In this document: in pieces, positions 16,164 to 24,584 of the stretch
How positions within the stretch are numbered: the stretch's first letter is position 1
Layout of the letters: each line of letters opens with the position of its first letter
Translations under genes and position numbers: made by a program
Notes under the pieces: generated by a model
Told to the model about the DNA's origin: nothing
Database searches by the model: none
What the model saw: only the letters and a program-made list of their open reading frames with translations
DNA from: UBA11612 sp964475755
GTDB lineage: Bacteria; Pseudomonadota; Alphaproteobacteria; Rhodospirillales; Rhodospirillaceae
DNA length: 64,000 nt
Direction of reading: 5' to 3'
NCBI GenBank assembly: GCA_964475755.1
Contig: CAYYXR010000001.1
Coordinates: 124,001 to 188,000, forward strand

Positions 16164-17530
16164 TCTGGGCAGGGTTCGCAATTCTCGCGCTGCTCGTGGT
16201 CTTGGCCCTTTTGTGGCCGGTACTGCGCGGGCGCGCACTTGCCGCCACACGCGCCGATTACGACTTGATGGTGTTCGAGGACCAACTCAAGGAATTGGAC
16301 CGCGACTTGGAGCGCGGGGTGCTGACGGCCGATGAAGCCGGGGCGGCACGGCTTGAAATTCAGCGCCGGGTGCTCGCAGTCAAGAAACAGGCGGAGCAGA
16401 AAATCCATAGCGCTTCACCGGCGTGGCGCGCGGCCGTTACCGCGGGTGTTTTGATCATCGTGCCTGCCTTGGCGCTGGGTATTTACCTGCCCATCGGTAC
16501 GCCGATGATGCCCGGCGGCACCGCCGCGAAACGTGCAGAGCTGGCCGCGGACCAATCTCAGGAGTCCGACCGGCTGATTGCCCAACTCGAATCCCATATG
16601 CGCGCCAATCCCGACGACCCGGACGGATGGACGCTGCTGGCGCGCAGCTACCGCACCCTGCGCCGTTACGACGATGCGGCCGACGCCTATCGGCAGCTCG
16701 CGCGGTTGGCCCCGTCCGGCGATGTGTACGCGAACCTGGGAGAAGTTCTGGCGGCGGCGAGCGGCGGCGTCATTGCGGCGGACGCCCATGATGCGCTGAT
16801 GAATGCCCTGGAGGTGGACCGGAACGAGCCGCGCGCGCGGTTCTATCTGGGTTTGGAACAATCCCAGCTGGGCAACAACGAAGCAGCCATCGCCATCTGG
16901 CGCGACTTGACCGCTGATGCGCCTGCAGATGCGCCCTGGCTGGACCTGGTGACGACCCAGATGGCCCAGACCGCCCAGCGTGCCGGGATTATGCCGGTGT
17001 CGGTGGAGCCGCGTCATCCGCTGGAGATGGACCTTGCACAGGCGTCCGCAGCGGCATCGCCGGTCGCACCCAGTGGTATTTCACCGGAAAACATGGAGAT
17101 GATCCGGGGCATGGTGAGCGGGCTTGCCGCGCGCCTGGAAAGCGAGCCCGACGACTACGACGGATGGATGATGCTGGGGCGCTCCTATACCGTGCTCGAT
17201 AACGTGGACGGCGCCTTGGGCGCTTATGAGAAGGCCATGGCCCTCAAGCCCGCCGAGATCGATCCGAAGATGCAATATGCAAACTTGATGATTACGCAAA
17301 CGGATCTGGACGCACCCGGCCCGCTGCCGGCCCCACTGACCCAAACCATGAACGACGTTCTGAAACTAAGCCCTTATCAACCCGATGCGCTGTTTATTTC
17401 CGGTTTGGCCGACGCGAAGGAAGGCGATGCGGCCGCGGCCCGCGCAAAATGGGAACGGGCCCTGAATGAACTGCCTCAAACCTCGCCATTGCGCGCGGAA
17501 ATCAACCGGCGCATTGAAGCGCTCGATTGA
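16160..17530 (+). CDS. ccmI: Cytochrome c maturation TPR protein CcmI
   Basis: Apocytochrome c chaperone that binds the C-terminal helix of the apoprotein. The 456 residues have two TM helices, at about 1-22 and 93-114, separated by a leucine-zipper-like cytosolic loop (YDLMVFEDQLKELDRDLERG). A periplasmic domain with several TPRs follows, including PDGWTLLARSYRTLRRYDDA and YDGWMMLGRSYTVLDNVDGA. It is the last gene of the ccm operon, overlapping ccmH by 4 bp. Confidence 0.93.
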   Translation: MIWAGFAILALLVVLALLWPVLRGRALAATRADYDLMVFEDQLKELDRDLERGVLTADEAGAARLEIQRRVLAVKKQAEQKIHSASPAWRAAVTAGVLIIVPALALGIYLPIGTPMMPGGTAAKRAELAADQSQESDRLIAQLESHMRANPDDPDGWTLLARSYRTLRRYDDAADAYRQLARLAPSGDVYANLGEVLAAASGGVIAADAHDALMNALEVDRNEPRARFYLGLEQSQLGNNEAAIAIWRDLTADAPADAPWLDLVTTQMAQTAQRAGIMPVSVEPRHPLEMDLAQASAAASPVAPSGISPENMEMIRGMVSGLAARLESEPDDYDGWMMLGRSYTVLDNVDGALGAYEKAMALKPAEIDPKMQYANLMITQTDLDAPGPLPAPLTQTMNDVLKLSPYQPDALFISGLADAKEGDAAAARAKWERALNELPQTSPLRAEINRRIEALD

Positions 17531-17548
17531 CGGGCCACCCCCCGGCGG

Positions 17549-18178
17549 GTGAAGATTCGGCGCATGATCCAAAGACTTCTTATCGGTGCGATTATTCTGC
17601 TGGGCACAACGGTCGTGCTTTTTCTGTATTTGCCCAAAGCGCCGCCGCCCGCACAGCAAGCGACCACCGGCGAAGTGGCTATCGGCGGGCCGTTCGAACT
17701 TGTCAATTCAAACGGCGAGACCGTGACCGAGGAGATTTTGAAAGGCCACCACAGCCTGGTCTTTTTCGGCTTCACCTATTGCCCGGACATTTGTCCCATG
17801 ACCATGCAGACCATTGCCGCGGCGCTTGATCAGTTGGGTCCAGCGGGAGAAAGCATTCTGCCGGTACTGATTACTGTCGATCCGGAGCGCGATACGCCCG
17901 AAGTGATGGGCGAATACGTCGCTAATTTCCATCCGCGCCTCATCGGATTGACGGGGAGTATCGAACAGGTCAATGCGGCGGCCGTCGCGTATAAAGTCTA
18001 TGCGCGCAAAAACCATATGGAAGATTCGGATGGCAATCCCACCGAGGATTATCTGATGGATCACACCGGCCTTACCTATCTGATGGGGCCGGACGGCAAA
18101 TACGTCGATCATTTCGGCAACGGCGTCAGCGCGGACGAAATCGCCACGCGCCTCAAAGAGGTTCTGGCAAGCCCCTAA
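17549..18178 (+). CDS. SCO1/SenC/PrrC family copper-binding protein
   Basis: Membrane-anchored thioredoxin-like protein that helps assemble the CuA site of cytochrome oxidase or senses redox state. The 209 residues have an N-terminal anchor (LLIGAIILLGTTVVLFLYL) and the copper motif FTYCPDICP, with Cys-X3-Cys. The distal copper-ligand His is in DHTGLTYLM. A GTG start at 17549 or an ATG at 17564 is possible. It directly follows ccmI, fitting joint expression with cytochrome c and oxidase assembly. Confidence 0.93.
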   Translation: MKIRRMIQRLLIGAIILLGTTVVLFLYLPKAPPPAQQATTGEVAIGGPFELVNSNGETVTEEILKGHHSLVFFGFTYCPDICPMTMQTIAAALDQLGPAGESILPVLITVDPERDTPEVMGEYVANFHPRLIGLTGSIEQVNAAAVAYKVYARKNHMEDSDGNPTEDYLMDHTGLTYLMGPDGKYVDHFGNGVSADEIATRLKEVLASP

Positions 18179-18181
18179 CAC

Positions 18182-18625
18182 ATGGCAGCAAAACTCGAGC
18201 ATAAGTACTGGCGCAAGAAGACACTCACAGAGATGTCCCATGAGGAATGGGAAAGTCTTTGCGACGGCTGCGGCAAATGTTGTCTTCACAAAGTCCGTGG
18301 CAACAAGGGCAAGCTGAAGTCCACCAACGTGGCGTGCCGGTTGCTCGAAACGCACACGTGTTTGTGTTTGAATTATCCGAAACGCAAAAAGCTGGTGCCG
18401 GATTGTGTCGTCCTCACCCCGGAGGATCTGGATGTGATCGACTGGCTGCCGCGCACCTGCGCCTACAGGTTGGTCAAGAACGGACAAGACCTGCCGCATT
18501 GGCATCCCCTGGTCACGGGTGATCCGGACTCCGTGCATAAAGCGGGCGTCTCCGTGCGCGGACGCTGCGTGGCGGAAAAGGACGCAGGGCCTCTCCACCT
18601 CTACGTGGTGCCATGGAATTTTTAA
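18182..18625 (+). CDS. YcgN family cysteine-cluster protein (UPF0260)
   Basis: A 147-residue protein of unknown function in the YkgJ/YcgN cysteine-cluster group, thought to bind a metal or Fe-S centre. Cysteines occur in CDGCGKCCLHKV, CRLLETHTCLCLNY, VPDCVV, RTCAYR and RGRCV. The C-terminal region has conserved His/Trp residues (DLPHWHPLVTGD). It begins 3 bp after the SCO gene and overlaps the following metallopeptidase gene by 13 bp. Confidence 0.9.
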   Translation: MAAKLEHKYWRKKTLTEMSHEEWESLCDGCGKCCLHKVRGNKGKLKSTNVACRLLETHTCLCLNYPKRKKLVPDCVVLTPEDLDVIDWLPRTCAYRLVKNGQDLPHWHPLVTGDPDSVHKAGVSVRGRCVAEKDAGPLHLYVVPWNF

Positions 18626-19365
18626 AGCAGGCGGAAACGAGCGCCGCACCTTTCGCGCATGCCCTGACTGAGGTGGCCGGGCTGGACGCGTTCAGCGAAA
18701 AAATCATCGTCGAGATGAACCCCAGGGCGCGGCGGCTCGGGCTGCGCGTCGAACCCGCGCGGCAATGTATTGTGCTGGTGCGCCCACGCCGTGTGTCCGA
18801 TCGCACGGTCATCAAATTCGTCACCCAGCATCTTGCCTGGATTCGTAAGCATCTTGGCGCCATGCCGGAGCGCGTACCCTTTGAGCACGGCGCCGTCATT
18901 CCCTACCGGGGAACGGACCATGTGCTGCGCCATGCCCCGGAGCAAAAAGGCGGGGTGTGGCGGGAGGAAAACACCATCCTTGTCACGGGACGCCCGGAGC
19001 ATATGGCACGTCGCACGGCCGACTGGCTAAAACGCGAGGCGAAGGAAAGCCTTTCGGCGCTAGCGCGAGAGATGGCGGCCGTGATTGCGCGGCCGGTCGC
19101 GCGTATTACCGTGCGCGATACCCGCACCCGCTGGGGCAGTTGCGCGCGAGGAGGAAAACTCTCCTTCTCCTGGCGCCTGATTTTGGCCCCAGACACTGTG
19201 TTGACCTATGTGGCCGCGCACGAGGTCGCGCACCTGCGCCACGCCAACCATGGCGCAGCGTTCAAAAGGTGCGTTGATGAAATCCTTGAGCCTTACGGCG
19301 TGGAGGCCGGCCTAGCGGGCGAATGGCTCAGCCGGCGCGGGGCCGGTCTGCACCGCTACGGTTGA
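18613..19365 (+). CDS. YgjP-like M48-type zinc metallopeptidase (DUF45)
   Basis: A 250-residue probable cytosolic zinc protease of the YgjP/DUF45 (WSS1/SprT-related) group. The signature TRTRWGSCARGGKLSFSWRL is followed by the zinc motif HEVAHLRHANHG, in which two His of HEXXH plus a downstream His coordinate zinc. The substrate is unknown. It overlaps the ycgN-like gene by 13 bp, and its last 54 bp overlap the 3' end of the convergent sleB-like gene. Confidence 0.88.
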   Translation: MEFLKQAETSAAPFAHALTEVAGLDAFSEKIIVEMNPRARRLGLRVEPARQCIVLVRPRRVSDRTVIKFVTQHLAWIRKHLGAMPERVPFEHGAVIPYRGTDHVLRHAPEQKGGVWREENTILVTGRPEHMARRTADWLKREAKESLSALAREMAAVIARPVARITVRDTRTRWGSCARGGKLSFSWRLILAPDTVLTYVAAHEVAHLRHANHGAAFKRCVDEILEPYGVEAGLAGEWLSRRGAGLHRYG

Positions 19366-20055
19366 ACGACCGTCGTCGGCGCTGGCGACCACACGGGTCT
19401 TCGGCGTGACGTGACGCGAAGCGTATTCGGCAAAGGCGTTCAGGCGGTAAATGAACGGCTTACGCTCGCTCAATTTGGACAGATATTTCCGGTCCGGATC
19501 ACGGTAGAAAATGTGATTGCCGATAATGGTTGTGATTTCATAGTCGGCCGTCCAGGACGGGCGCGTGTAATCGGCGTGATACCACAGCGCAACGCCGGTC
19601 GGGTCGGGGATGGCGGCATCTTTCTGCAGCACGGCAGCGGCGATCTTCAAGGATGTGCGCCACTGATTGCGTTCATAGGGTGTGTCGGCCTTGGCGTCGC
19701 AGTACCAGGAGAACTGGCAGCGATGCAGCACTTCCTGCATGTGGTTTTCCTTGACCACGTTGCAGAGGTTGGAGGGGAAGCGGCGGTCCATGGCGCGGTT
19801 CAGCACCACCTTGGCCACGGCGATGCGGCCGGCCATGCTTTCGCTGCGGGCTTCCCAATAGTCGTTGAGCGCCAAGCAGATCAACTCTTCCTTGGACACA
19901 ACGATGCTGGAAAAATCTATTTTCATATCGGAGGGAATGTCGGCAGCGCGGGCCGCGCCGACGGACGTCAAAATAAGTGCGGCGCCCAATACAACGGGCG
20001 CGGCGCATAATCGAAATGCCGAAAAAATACGTTTCATGTGTCTCACGTCGACCAC
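19312..20055 (-). CDS. SleB-type cell wall hydrolase (Hydrolase_2 domain), exported
   Basis: A 247-residue secreted peptidoglycan hydrolase. An N-terminal signal peptide (hydrophobic at about residues 15-33, cleavage near AARA-AD) precedes a SleB/CwlJ-type lytic domain. The catalytic Glu is probably in LNDYWEARSES, followed by GRIAVAKVVLNRAMDRRFP and QFSWYCD. The GTG at 20055 is favoured because AAGGAG lies seven bases upstream; a downstream ATG (20037) would leave no Shine-Dalgarno. In non-sporulating alphaproteobacteria such proteins act in wall remodelling. Confidence 0.85.
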   Translation of the reverse strand: MVDVRHMKRIFSAFRLCAAPVVLGAALILTSVGAARAADIPSDMKIDFSSIVVSKEELICLALNDYWEARSESMAGRIAVAKVVLNRAMDRRFPSNLCNVVKENHMQEVLHRCQFSWYCDAKADTPYERNQWRTSLKIAAAVLQKDAAIPDPTGVALWYHADYTRPSWTADYEITTIIGNHIFYRDPDRKYLSKLSERKPFIYRLNAFAEYASRHVTPKTRVVASADDGRSTVAVQTGPAPAEPFAR

Positions 20056-20279
20056 GGGTGGTCTCCTTATCCTGTTTCAACACAGCACCGTTACCAGGCC
20101 GTAAAGGCCTGGCTGGCTTATGCGTACCCCTGTGTGCAGAGACCGGACCGTTACCGGTTTTATCGTTCGGGGCCTCTGGGCCCTCCCCCGTGTCGGCGTT
20201 CTCCTTCGCCGCTCTTGTTATCTCGCCCAATTGTGGCGAACCTTGTGATGACGGAGTATTTGGGTGTGAGACTTTGATG

Positions 20280-20302
20280 AGGCAATAAAAATTATATTGC
20301 CT
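20280..20302. repeat. Perfect 8-bp inverted repeat in AT-rich region
   Basis: AGGCAATA (20280-20287) pairs with TATTGCCT (20295-20302) across a 7-nt loop. No long T tract follows on either strand, so a Rho-independent terminator is uncertain. It could equally be an operator for a dimeric regulator. Confidence 0.5.
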
Positions 20303-20387
20303 GATACCGGTTTATTTTTGATATTATATTTCACTACGTATATTGTAGGGATTATGATCGCTCAAATTTTAACAATGCTGAAAATCG

Positions 20388-20600
20388 ATGAGGCGGTGGA
20401 GCAACGAAGCGGAGCCAGATTTTCCTTTTGAACTCAACCACCTAAAAGAAGCCGTCCGGAATTTGCCCAAAATCGGCTTTAACCCGCGCGGATGTCTAGA
20501 AATCGCAATAAAATTTCGAAAAATACATGAATTTTTCAACCCCAGGTCGGTTTTACAGGCACTATATATCGCGTTTAAGGATAGATTTTGGGGCACATAA
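20388..20600 (+). CDS. Hypothetical 70-residue protein (weak)
   Basis: This frame reads MRRWSNEAEPDFPFELNHL and continues as an amphipathic, moderately basic protein without recognisable motifs, membrane segments or signal peptide. Codon use is AT-rich, unlike the surrounding genes, and no good Shine-Dalgarno precedes the ATG. It may be a chance frame, a fragment, or a small gene of foreign origin. Confidence 0.2.
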   Translation: MRRWSNEAEPDFPFELNHLKEAVRNLPKIGFNPRGCLEIAIKFRKIHEFFNPRSVLQALYIAFKDRFWGT

Positions 20601-20799
20601 GGTACTCGAAAGCATTTTTCCGGCCTGCGTCGACAGCTGGCTGGGCAGATCAAGGTTTGGGGTTTTCCTTGCCCTGAGAGAGTTTGAACACGGCGGCCAA
20701 TCGATGCCTTCTCTGTGAACACGAGTTGGCCTAAGAAACGGCCACGGTGGTTTGCCGCACACAGCTGCAAACCCACGGCGAACACCAATAGGAGTTGTT

Positions 20800-21151
20800 A
20801 TGGCGGCGAAAAAGAAAGCCACGCGCAAAACCGCGAAGAAAAAGGCCAAGAGCAAAACGCGAGCCAAAAAAGCGGCTAAGAAAACGATCAAGATAAAAAG
20901 CGAAGACCAAGAAAAAGCCAGCCCCAAAAAAGGCAGCCAAACGCACGCCGGCCAATCAATTCATCATACAAGTCTCGCCGGACTTGAAAGCGCGGCTGGA
21001 AGGCCTGGCCGCTAGCATGGGCCAAAGCATGGAGCAGGTTCTCGTTCAGGCGCTTACCGAATTTGCCAATACCTGGGAAGATCACCAGCGCGTGGTCAGC
21101 GCCCTGGCCGATGAGGACGACCGGGTCCATCTGGCAATCCGCGAGAGCTGA
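20800..21151 (+). pseudogene. Lys/Ala-rich H1-like protein with helical C-domain, broken by a 1-nt frameshift
   Basis: The ATG at 20800 (after AGGAG) opens a Lys/Ala-rich, histone-H1/AlgP-like sequence (MAAKKKATRKTAKKKAKSK). In this frame the Lys-rich character fades after about residue 45. It returns in the +1 frame from about 20897 (AKTKKKPAPKKAAKR) and runs into a clear domain (NQFIIQVSPDLKARLEGLAA to HLAIRES) ending at 21151. Removing one A from the A5 run at 20895-20899 fuses both parts into exactly 116 residues. So this is a single gene with a +1 A: a real mutation, a sequencing error or slippage. The C-domain looks like a small strand-helix-helix, perhaps ribbon-helix-helix; DNA or RNA binding is inference. 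The hydrolase gene follows after 8 bp. Confidence 0.65.
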
Positions 21152-21159
21152 ACGCCGCG

Positions 21160-22038
21160 ATGTTCGAAGGCTTCGCCAGAAAGGTTATCGATACCGGCGA
21201 GGTCAGCATCAATTGCGTCGTGGGCGGAGATGGCCCGCCTGTCCTATTGCTGCACGGCAACCCGCAAAACCTTGTCATGTGGGCCAATGTCGCGCCACTT
21301 TTGGCCAAGCATTTTACCGTTGTCTGCGCGGATCTCAGGGGCTTCGGCGATTCTTCGAAGCCGGTACCTCTATCCGATTACTCCAATTACGGCTTCCGGG
21401 TGATGGCGAGCGATCAGATTGCGGTGATGGAAAGGCTGGGCTTTTCCAGATTCCATGTGGTCGGCCATGACCGCGGGGCGCGCACCGCCCACCGCATGGC
21501 GCTGGACCGCCCTGAGGTGGTGTTGTCCGCCGCGTTGCTCGATATTGCGCCGACTTACACGATGTACTCATCCGTCGATCTGAACACGGCACAGGGATTT
21601 TGGATGTGGTTTTTCCTGGCCCACCCCGCGCCCCTTCCGGAACGGATGATCGGCGCAGATCCGGATTTCTTCAACGAGAGCCTGATGGGCTCGCTTGGCG
21701 GGCCTGGGCTCAAAGGGTTCGACAAAGAACAGCTCGACGACTACCGGCGGTGCTGGTGCGACCCAGACATGATCCGCAGTGTGTGTTCAGACTACCGCGC
21801 CGCCATCACCATAGACTTTGCGATGGACCAAGCCGATTTCGGCAAAAAGAAAATTCAATGCCCAGTGCTAGCGTTTTGGGGCGAGGATGGCGCACCCGCG
21901 CGGTTTTTCGATGTCGGGGAAACCTGGCGGCCCTGGTGCGAGAGCCTGACGGCGGCGACGTTGCCGAGCGGCCATTTTTTCATCGATTACATGCCCGAGG
22001 ATACGGCAAAGGTCCTGTTGGATTTTCTGCCGCGTTGA
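21160..22038 (+). CDS. Alpha/beta hydrolase, fluoroacetate-dehalogenase-like
   Basis: The 292 residues closely resemble fluoroacetate dehalogenase as I recall the Burkholderia FA1 enzyme. The nucleophile Asp104 and carboxylate-binding Arg105/Arg108 are in GHDRGARTAHR. Asp128 (LLDIAPTY), Trp148, Trp150, Tyr212 (SDYRAA) and catalytic His272 (SGHFFID) are kept. Residue 149, a His in the FA1 halide pocket, is Met here (GFWMWFF). That makes defluorination doubtful; other haloacids or ester-type substrates are possible. It follows the Lys-rich gene and converges on gyrB. Confidence 0.85.
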   Translation: MFEGFARKVIDTGEVSINCVVGGDGPPVLLLHGNPQNLVMWANVAPLLAKHFTVVCADLRGFGDSSKPVPLSDYSNYGFRVMASDQIAVMERLGFSRFHVVGHDRGARTAHRMALDRPEVVLSAALLDIAPTYTMYSSVDLNTAQGFWMWFFLAHPAPLPERMIGADPDFFNESLMGSLGGPGLKGFDKEQLDDYRRCWCDPDMIRSVCSDYRAAITIDFAMDQADFGKKKIQCPVLAFWGEDGAPARFFDVGETWRPWCESLTAATLPSGHFFIDYMPEDTAKVLLDFLPR

Positions 22039-22061
22039 CCTGCGCGCAGAACCGATACCCG

Positions 22062-24521
22062 TCAAACGTCGAGGTTGCGGACCGAGAGCGCGTTTTCCTG
22101 AATAAAGTCGCGGCGGTGTTCAACCACATCACCCATAAGCGTTGAGAAGACCTCATTGGCCTCGTCGCCGTGGTTGACCTTCACCTGCAAAAGCGTGCGC
22201 GCCGACGGATCAAGCGTTGTTTCCCAAAGCTGCTCCGGGTTCATCTCACCCAGCCCTTTGTAGCGCTGCAAGGACAGGCCCTTCTTGCCGTATTTCATGA
22301 TGGAATCAACAAGTGAGACCGGACCTGAGATTGCCGTCTGATCTTCTTTGACATTCAAAGTGGATTCGCGCGTGTAGGTGGTCTGTAAATTCGCAGCGAG
22401 GCTGTCCAGGTGGCGGGCCTCGGCTGAATTCAATGTGCGTGCGTCCAAGATATGGGTCTCGGTCACGCCGCGCACCGTACGGGTAAACTTCAGGCCGCCG
22501 CCCGCAGCTTCCTCGCCGGTCCAGCCTTTTTCGTATTCCGTCTCTAAATGATCGAGACGCTTGGCGACATAGTCCGCGGCCTGACGCGCCAACTCGACAT
22601 TTGAGAGAACATCGGTATTGAACGCGCCGGCGATTGCGCACTGCTCAACGATCCGCAACGGCAGCGTGCGCGAGAGCATCTGTAAACTCTCTTTGATATC
22701 GCGCGCCTTGAGCACCAAGGCCTGCAAGTCTTCGCCGCCGATCTGATCGCCGCCGTGCAAAACCAGCGACGTGTTCGCGAGCCCCGCGTCAATGAGATGT
22801 TTTTCCATCGCATCATCGTCTTTGAGATATACCTCGGAGCTACTGCGTTTGATTTTATAAAGCGGCGGCTGAGCGATATAGAGATTGCCGTTCTCGATGA
22901 TCTGCGGCATCTGCCGGAAAAAGAATGTCAGCAAAAGCGTACGGATATGGCTACCGTCCACGTCGGCGTCCGTCATGATCACGATCTTGTGGTAGCGCAG
23001 TTTCTCTATATTAAACTCTTCCGGCCCGATCCCGGTACCGAGCGCGGTTATCAACGTACCGATCTCCGCAGAACTCAGCATCTTGTCGAAGCGCGCACGC
23101 TCCACGTTCAAGATCTTGCCCTTCAGCGGCAAGATCGCCTGAAAACCACGGTCGCGGCCCTGTTTGGCCGAGCCACCGGCGGAATCCCCCTCGACGATGA
23201 ATAATTCAGATTTCGCGGGATCGCGGTTTTGACAGTCCGCAAGTTTGCCGGGCAGGGAAGCGAGATCGAGAGCGCCCTTACGGCGCGTTAATTCGCGGGC
23301 CTTACGGGCCGCTTCGCGCGCGAACGCCGCTTCCACCACTTTGCCGACGATCTTACGCGCTTCGCCTGGATGCTCTTCGAACCACTCGCCCAGTTTTTCG
23401 CCGACGATCCCTTCGACCACAGGGCGCACTTCAGAAGACACAAGTTTGTCTTTGGTCTGAGAAGAGAACTTGGGGTCGGGCACCTTAACCGACAGCACGC
23501 AGGTCAAACCTTCGCGCATATCGTCGCCCGTTAGAGAAATCTTCTCTTTCTTGCCCATGCCATGGGCATTGGCATAGTGGTTGATCGTGCGCGTGAGCGC
23601 ACCGCGGAAGCCGGCCAAGTGCGTGCCGCCGTCGCGCTGCGGAATGTTGTTGGTAAAGCACAATGTGTTTTCGTGGTAACTGTCGTTCCATTCGAGGGAC
23701 AGTTCCACCGTAATGCCGTCGCGCTCGGCGCTCATGGTCACCGGCGGATCATGCAGCCCTTGCTTGGTGCGATCGAGATATTTGACGAAAGCTTCGATGC
23801 CGCCTTCGTAGTGCAAATCCACCGACTTAACCTCACTGTGGCGCGCATCGGTGAGGTTCAGGAACACGCCTGAATTCAAGAACGCCAACTCTCGAAGCCT
23901 ATGCTCCAAGGTTCCATAATCAAAATCGGTCTTGGTAAATGTTGCCCTGGAAGGCAGAAAACAAATTTCCGTGCCGGTTTTGAACTGACCGGCCCGGTTG
24001 CCATCCTCGATTTTGGGCGCGTCCCCTTCAACGGCAAGAGGCGCTTCAGCAACGCCATCCTTGAATCGAATGAAATGCTGCTTGCCGTTTCTCCATATGC
24101 GCATCTCAAGCGTGGTGGACAACGCATTAACCACCGACACACCCACACCGTGGAGACCACCCGAAACCTTATATGAGTTTTGGTCGAACTTACCGCCGGC
24201 GTGAAGTTGCGTCATGATGACTTCGGCCGCCGAGACACCTTCTCCCTTATGAATATCTACCGGGATGCCACGACCGTTGTCGCGCACGGTGCAGCTTCCG
24301 TCGCCGTTGAGAACCACTTCGATTCTGTCGCAATGACCGGCGAGCGATTCGTCGATGGCGTTGTCCACAACCTCATAGACCATGTGATGCAGACCTGAGC
24401 CGTCATCGGTATCGCCGATGTACATCCCCGGGCGCTTGCGTACCGCATCGAGTCCCTTCAGAACTTTGATGGACTCGGCGTCATAAGCCCTGGCTTCGGA
24501 TTGGCTGGCAGGAGAATTCAT
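22062..24521 (-). CDS. gyrB: DNA gyrase subunit B
   Basis: ATPase subunit of the type II topoisomerase that introduces negative supercoils with GyrA. The 819 residues include the GHKL ATPase site (VDNAIDESLAG; GRGIPVD), transducer domain, the TOPRIM motifs EGDSAGGSAKQGRDR and MTDADVDGSHIRTL, and the C-terminal GyrA-binding tail (RYKGLGEMNPEQLWETT). It lies 63 bp after recF in the dnaA-dnaN-recF-gyrB order. Confidence 0.98.
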   Translation of the reverse strand: MNSPASQSEARAYDAESIKVLKGLDAVRKRPGMYIGDTDDGSGLHHMVYEVVDNAIDESLAGHCDRIEVVLNGDGSCTVRDNGRGIPVDIHKGEGVSAAEVIMTQLHAGGKFDQNSYKVSGGLHGVGVSVVNALSTTLEMRIWRNGKQHFIRFKDGVAEAPLAVEGDAPKIEDGNRAGQFKTGTEICFLPSRATFTKTDFDYGTLEHRLRELAFLNSGVFLNLTDARHSEVKSVDLHYEGGIEAFVKYLDRTKQGLHDPPVTMSAERDGITVELSLEWNDSYHENTLCFTNNIPQRDGGTHLAGFRGALTRTINHYANAHGMGKKEKISLTGDDMREGLTCVLSVKVPDPKFSSQTKDKLVSSEVRPVVEGIVGEKLGEWFEEHPGEARKIVGKVVEAAFAREAARKARELTRRKGALDLASLPGKLADCQNRDPAKSELFIVEGDSAGGSAKQGRDRGFQAILPLKGKILNVERARFDKMLSSAEIGTLITALGTGIGPEEFNIEKLRYHKIVIMTDADVDGSHIRTLLLTFFFRQMPQIIENGNLYIAQPPLYKIKRSSSEVYLKDDDAMEKHLIDAGLANTSLVLHGGDQIGGEDLQALVLKARDIKESLQMLSRTLPLRIVEQCAIAGAFNTDVLSNVELARQAADYVAKRLDHLETEYEKGWTGEEAAGGGLKFTRTVRGVTETHILDARTLNSAEARHLDSLAANLQTTYTRESTLNVKEDQTAISGPVSLVDSIMKYGKKGLSLQRYKGLGEMNPEQLWETTLDPSARTLLQVKVNHGDEANEVFSTLMGDVVEHRRDFIQENALSVRNLDV

Positions 24522-24584
24522 GGCGTTATCTCTTAGGGTATGGAGCGTATATAGGTTGGTCGAATGGTCATTGAAAGTGCACCG

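Larger units (their letters stand above)
20056..20799. other. Gene-poor, AT-rich intergenic stretch (744 bp)
   Basis: Base composition drops sharply from about 20270 to 20600 compared with its surroundings. It contains a perfect hairpin at 20094-20112 (CCAGGCC-GTAAA-GGCCTGG) in the sleB leader, a second at 20280-20302, and a weak 70-residue open frame at 20388-20600. I recognise no RNA family here. It may hold promoters for sleB (leftward) and the Lys-rich gene (rightward), or be a relic of transferred DNA. Confidence 0.55.
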
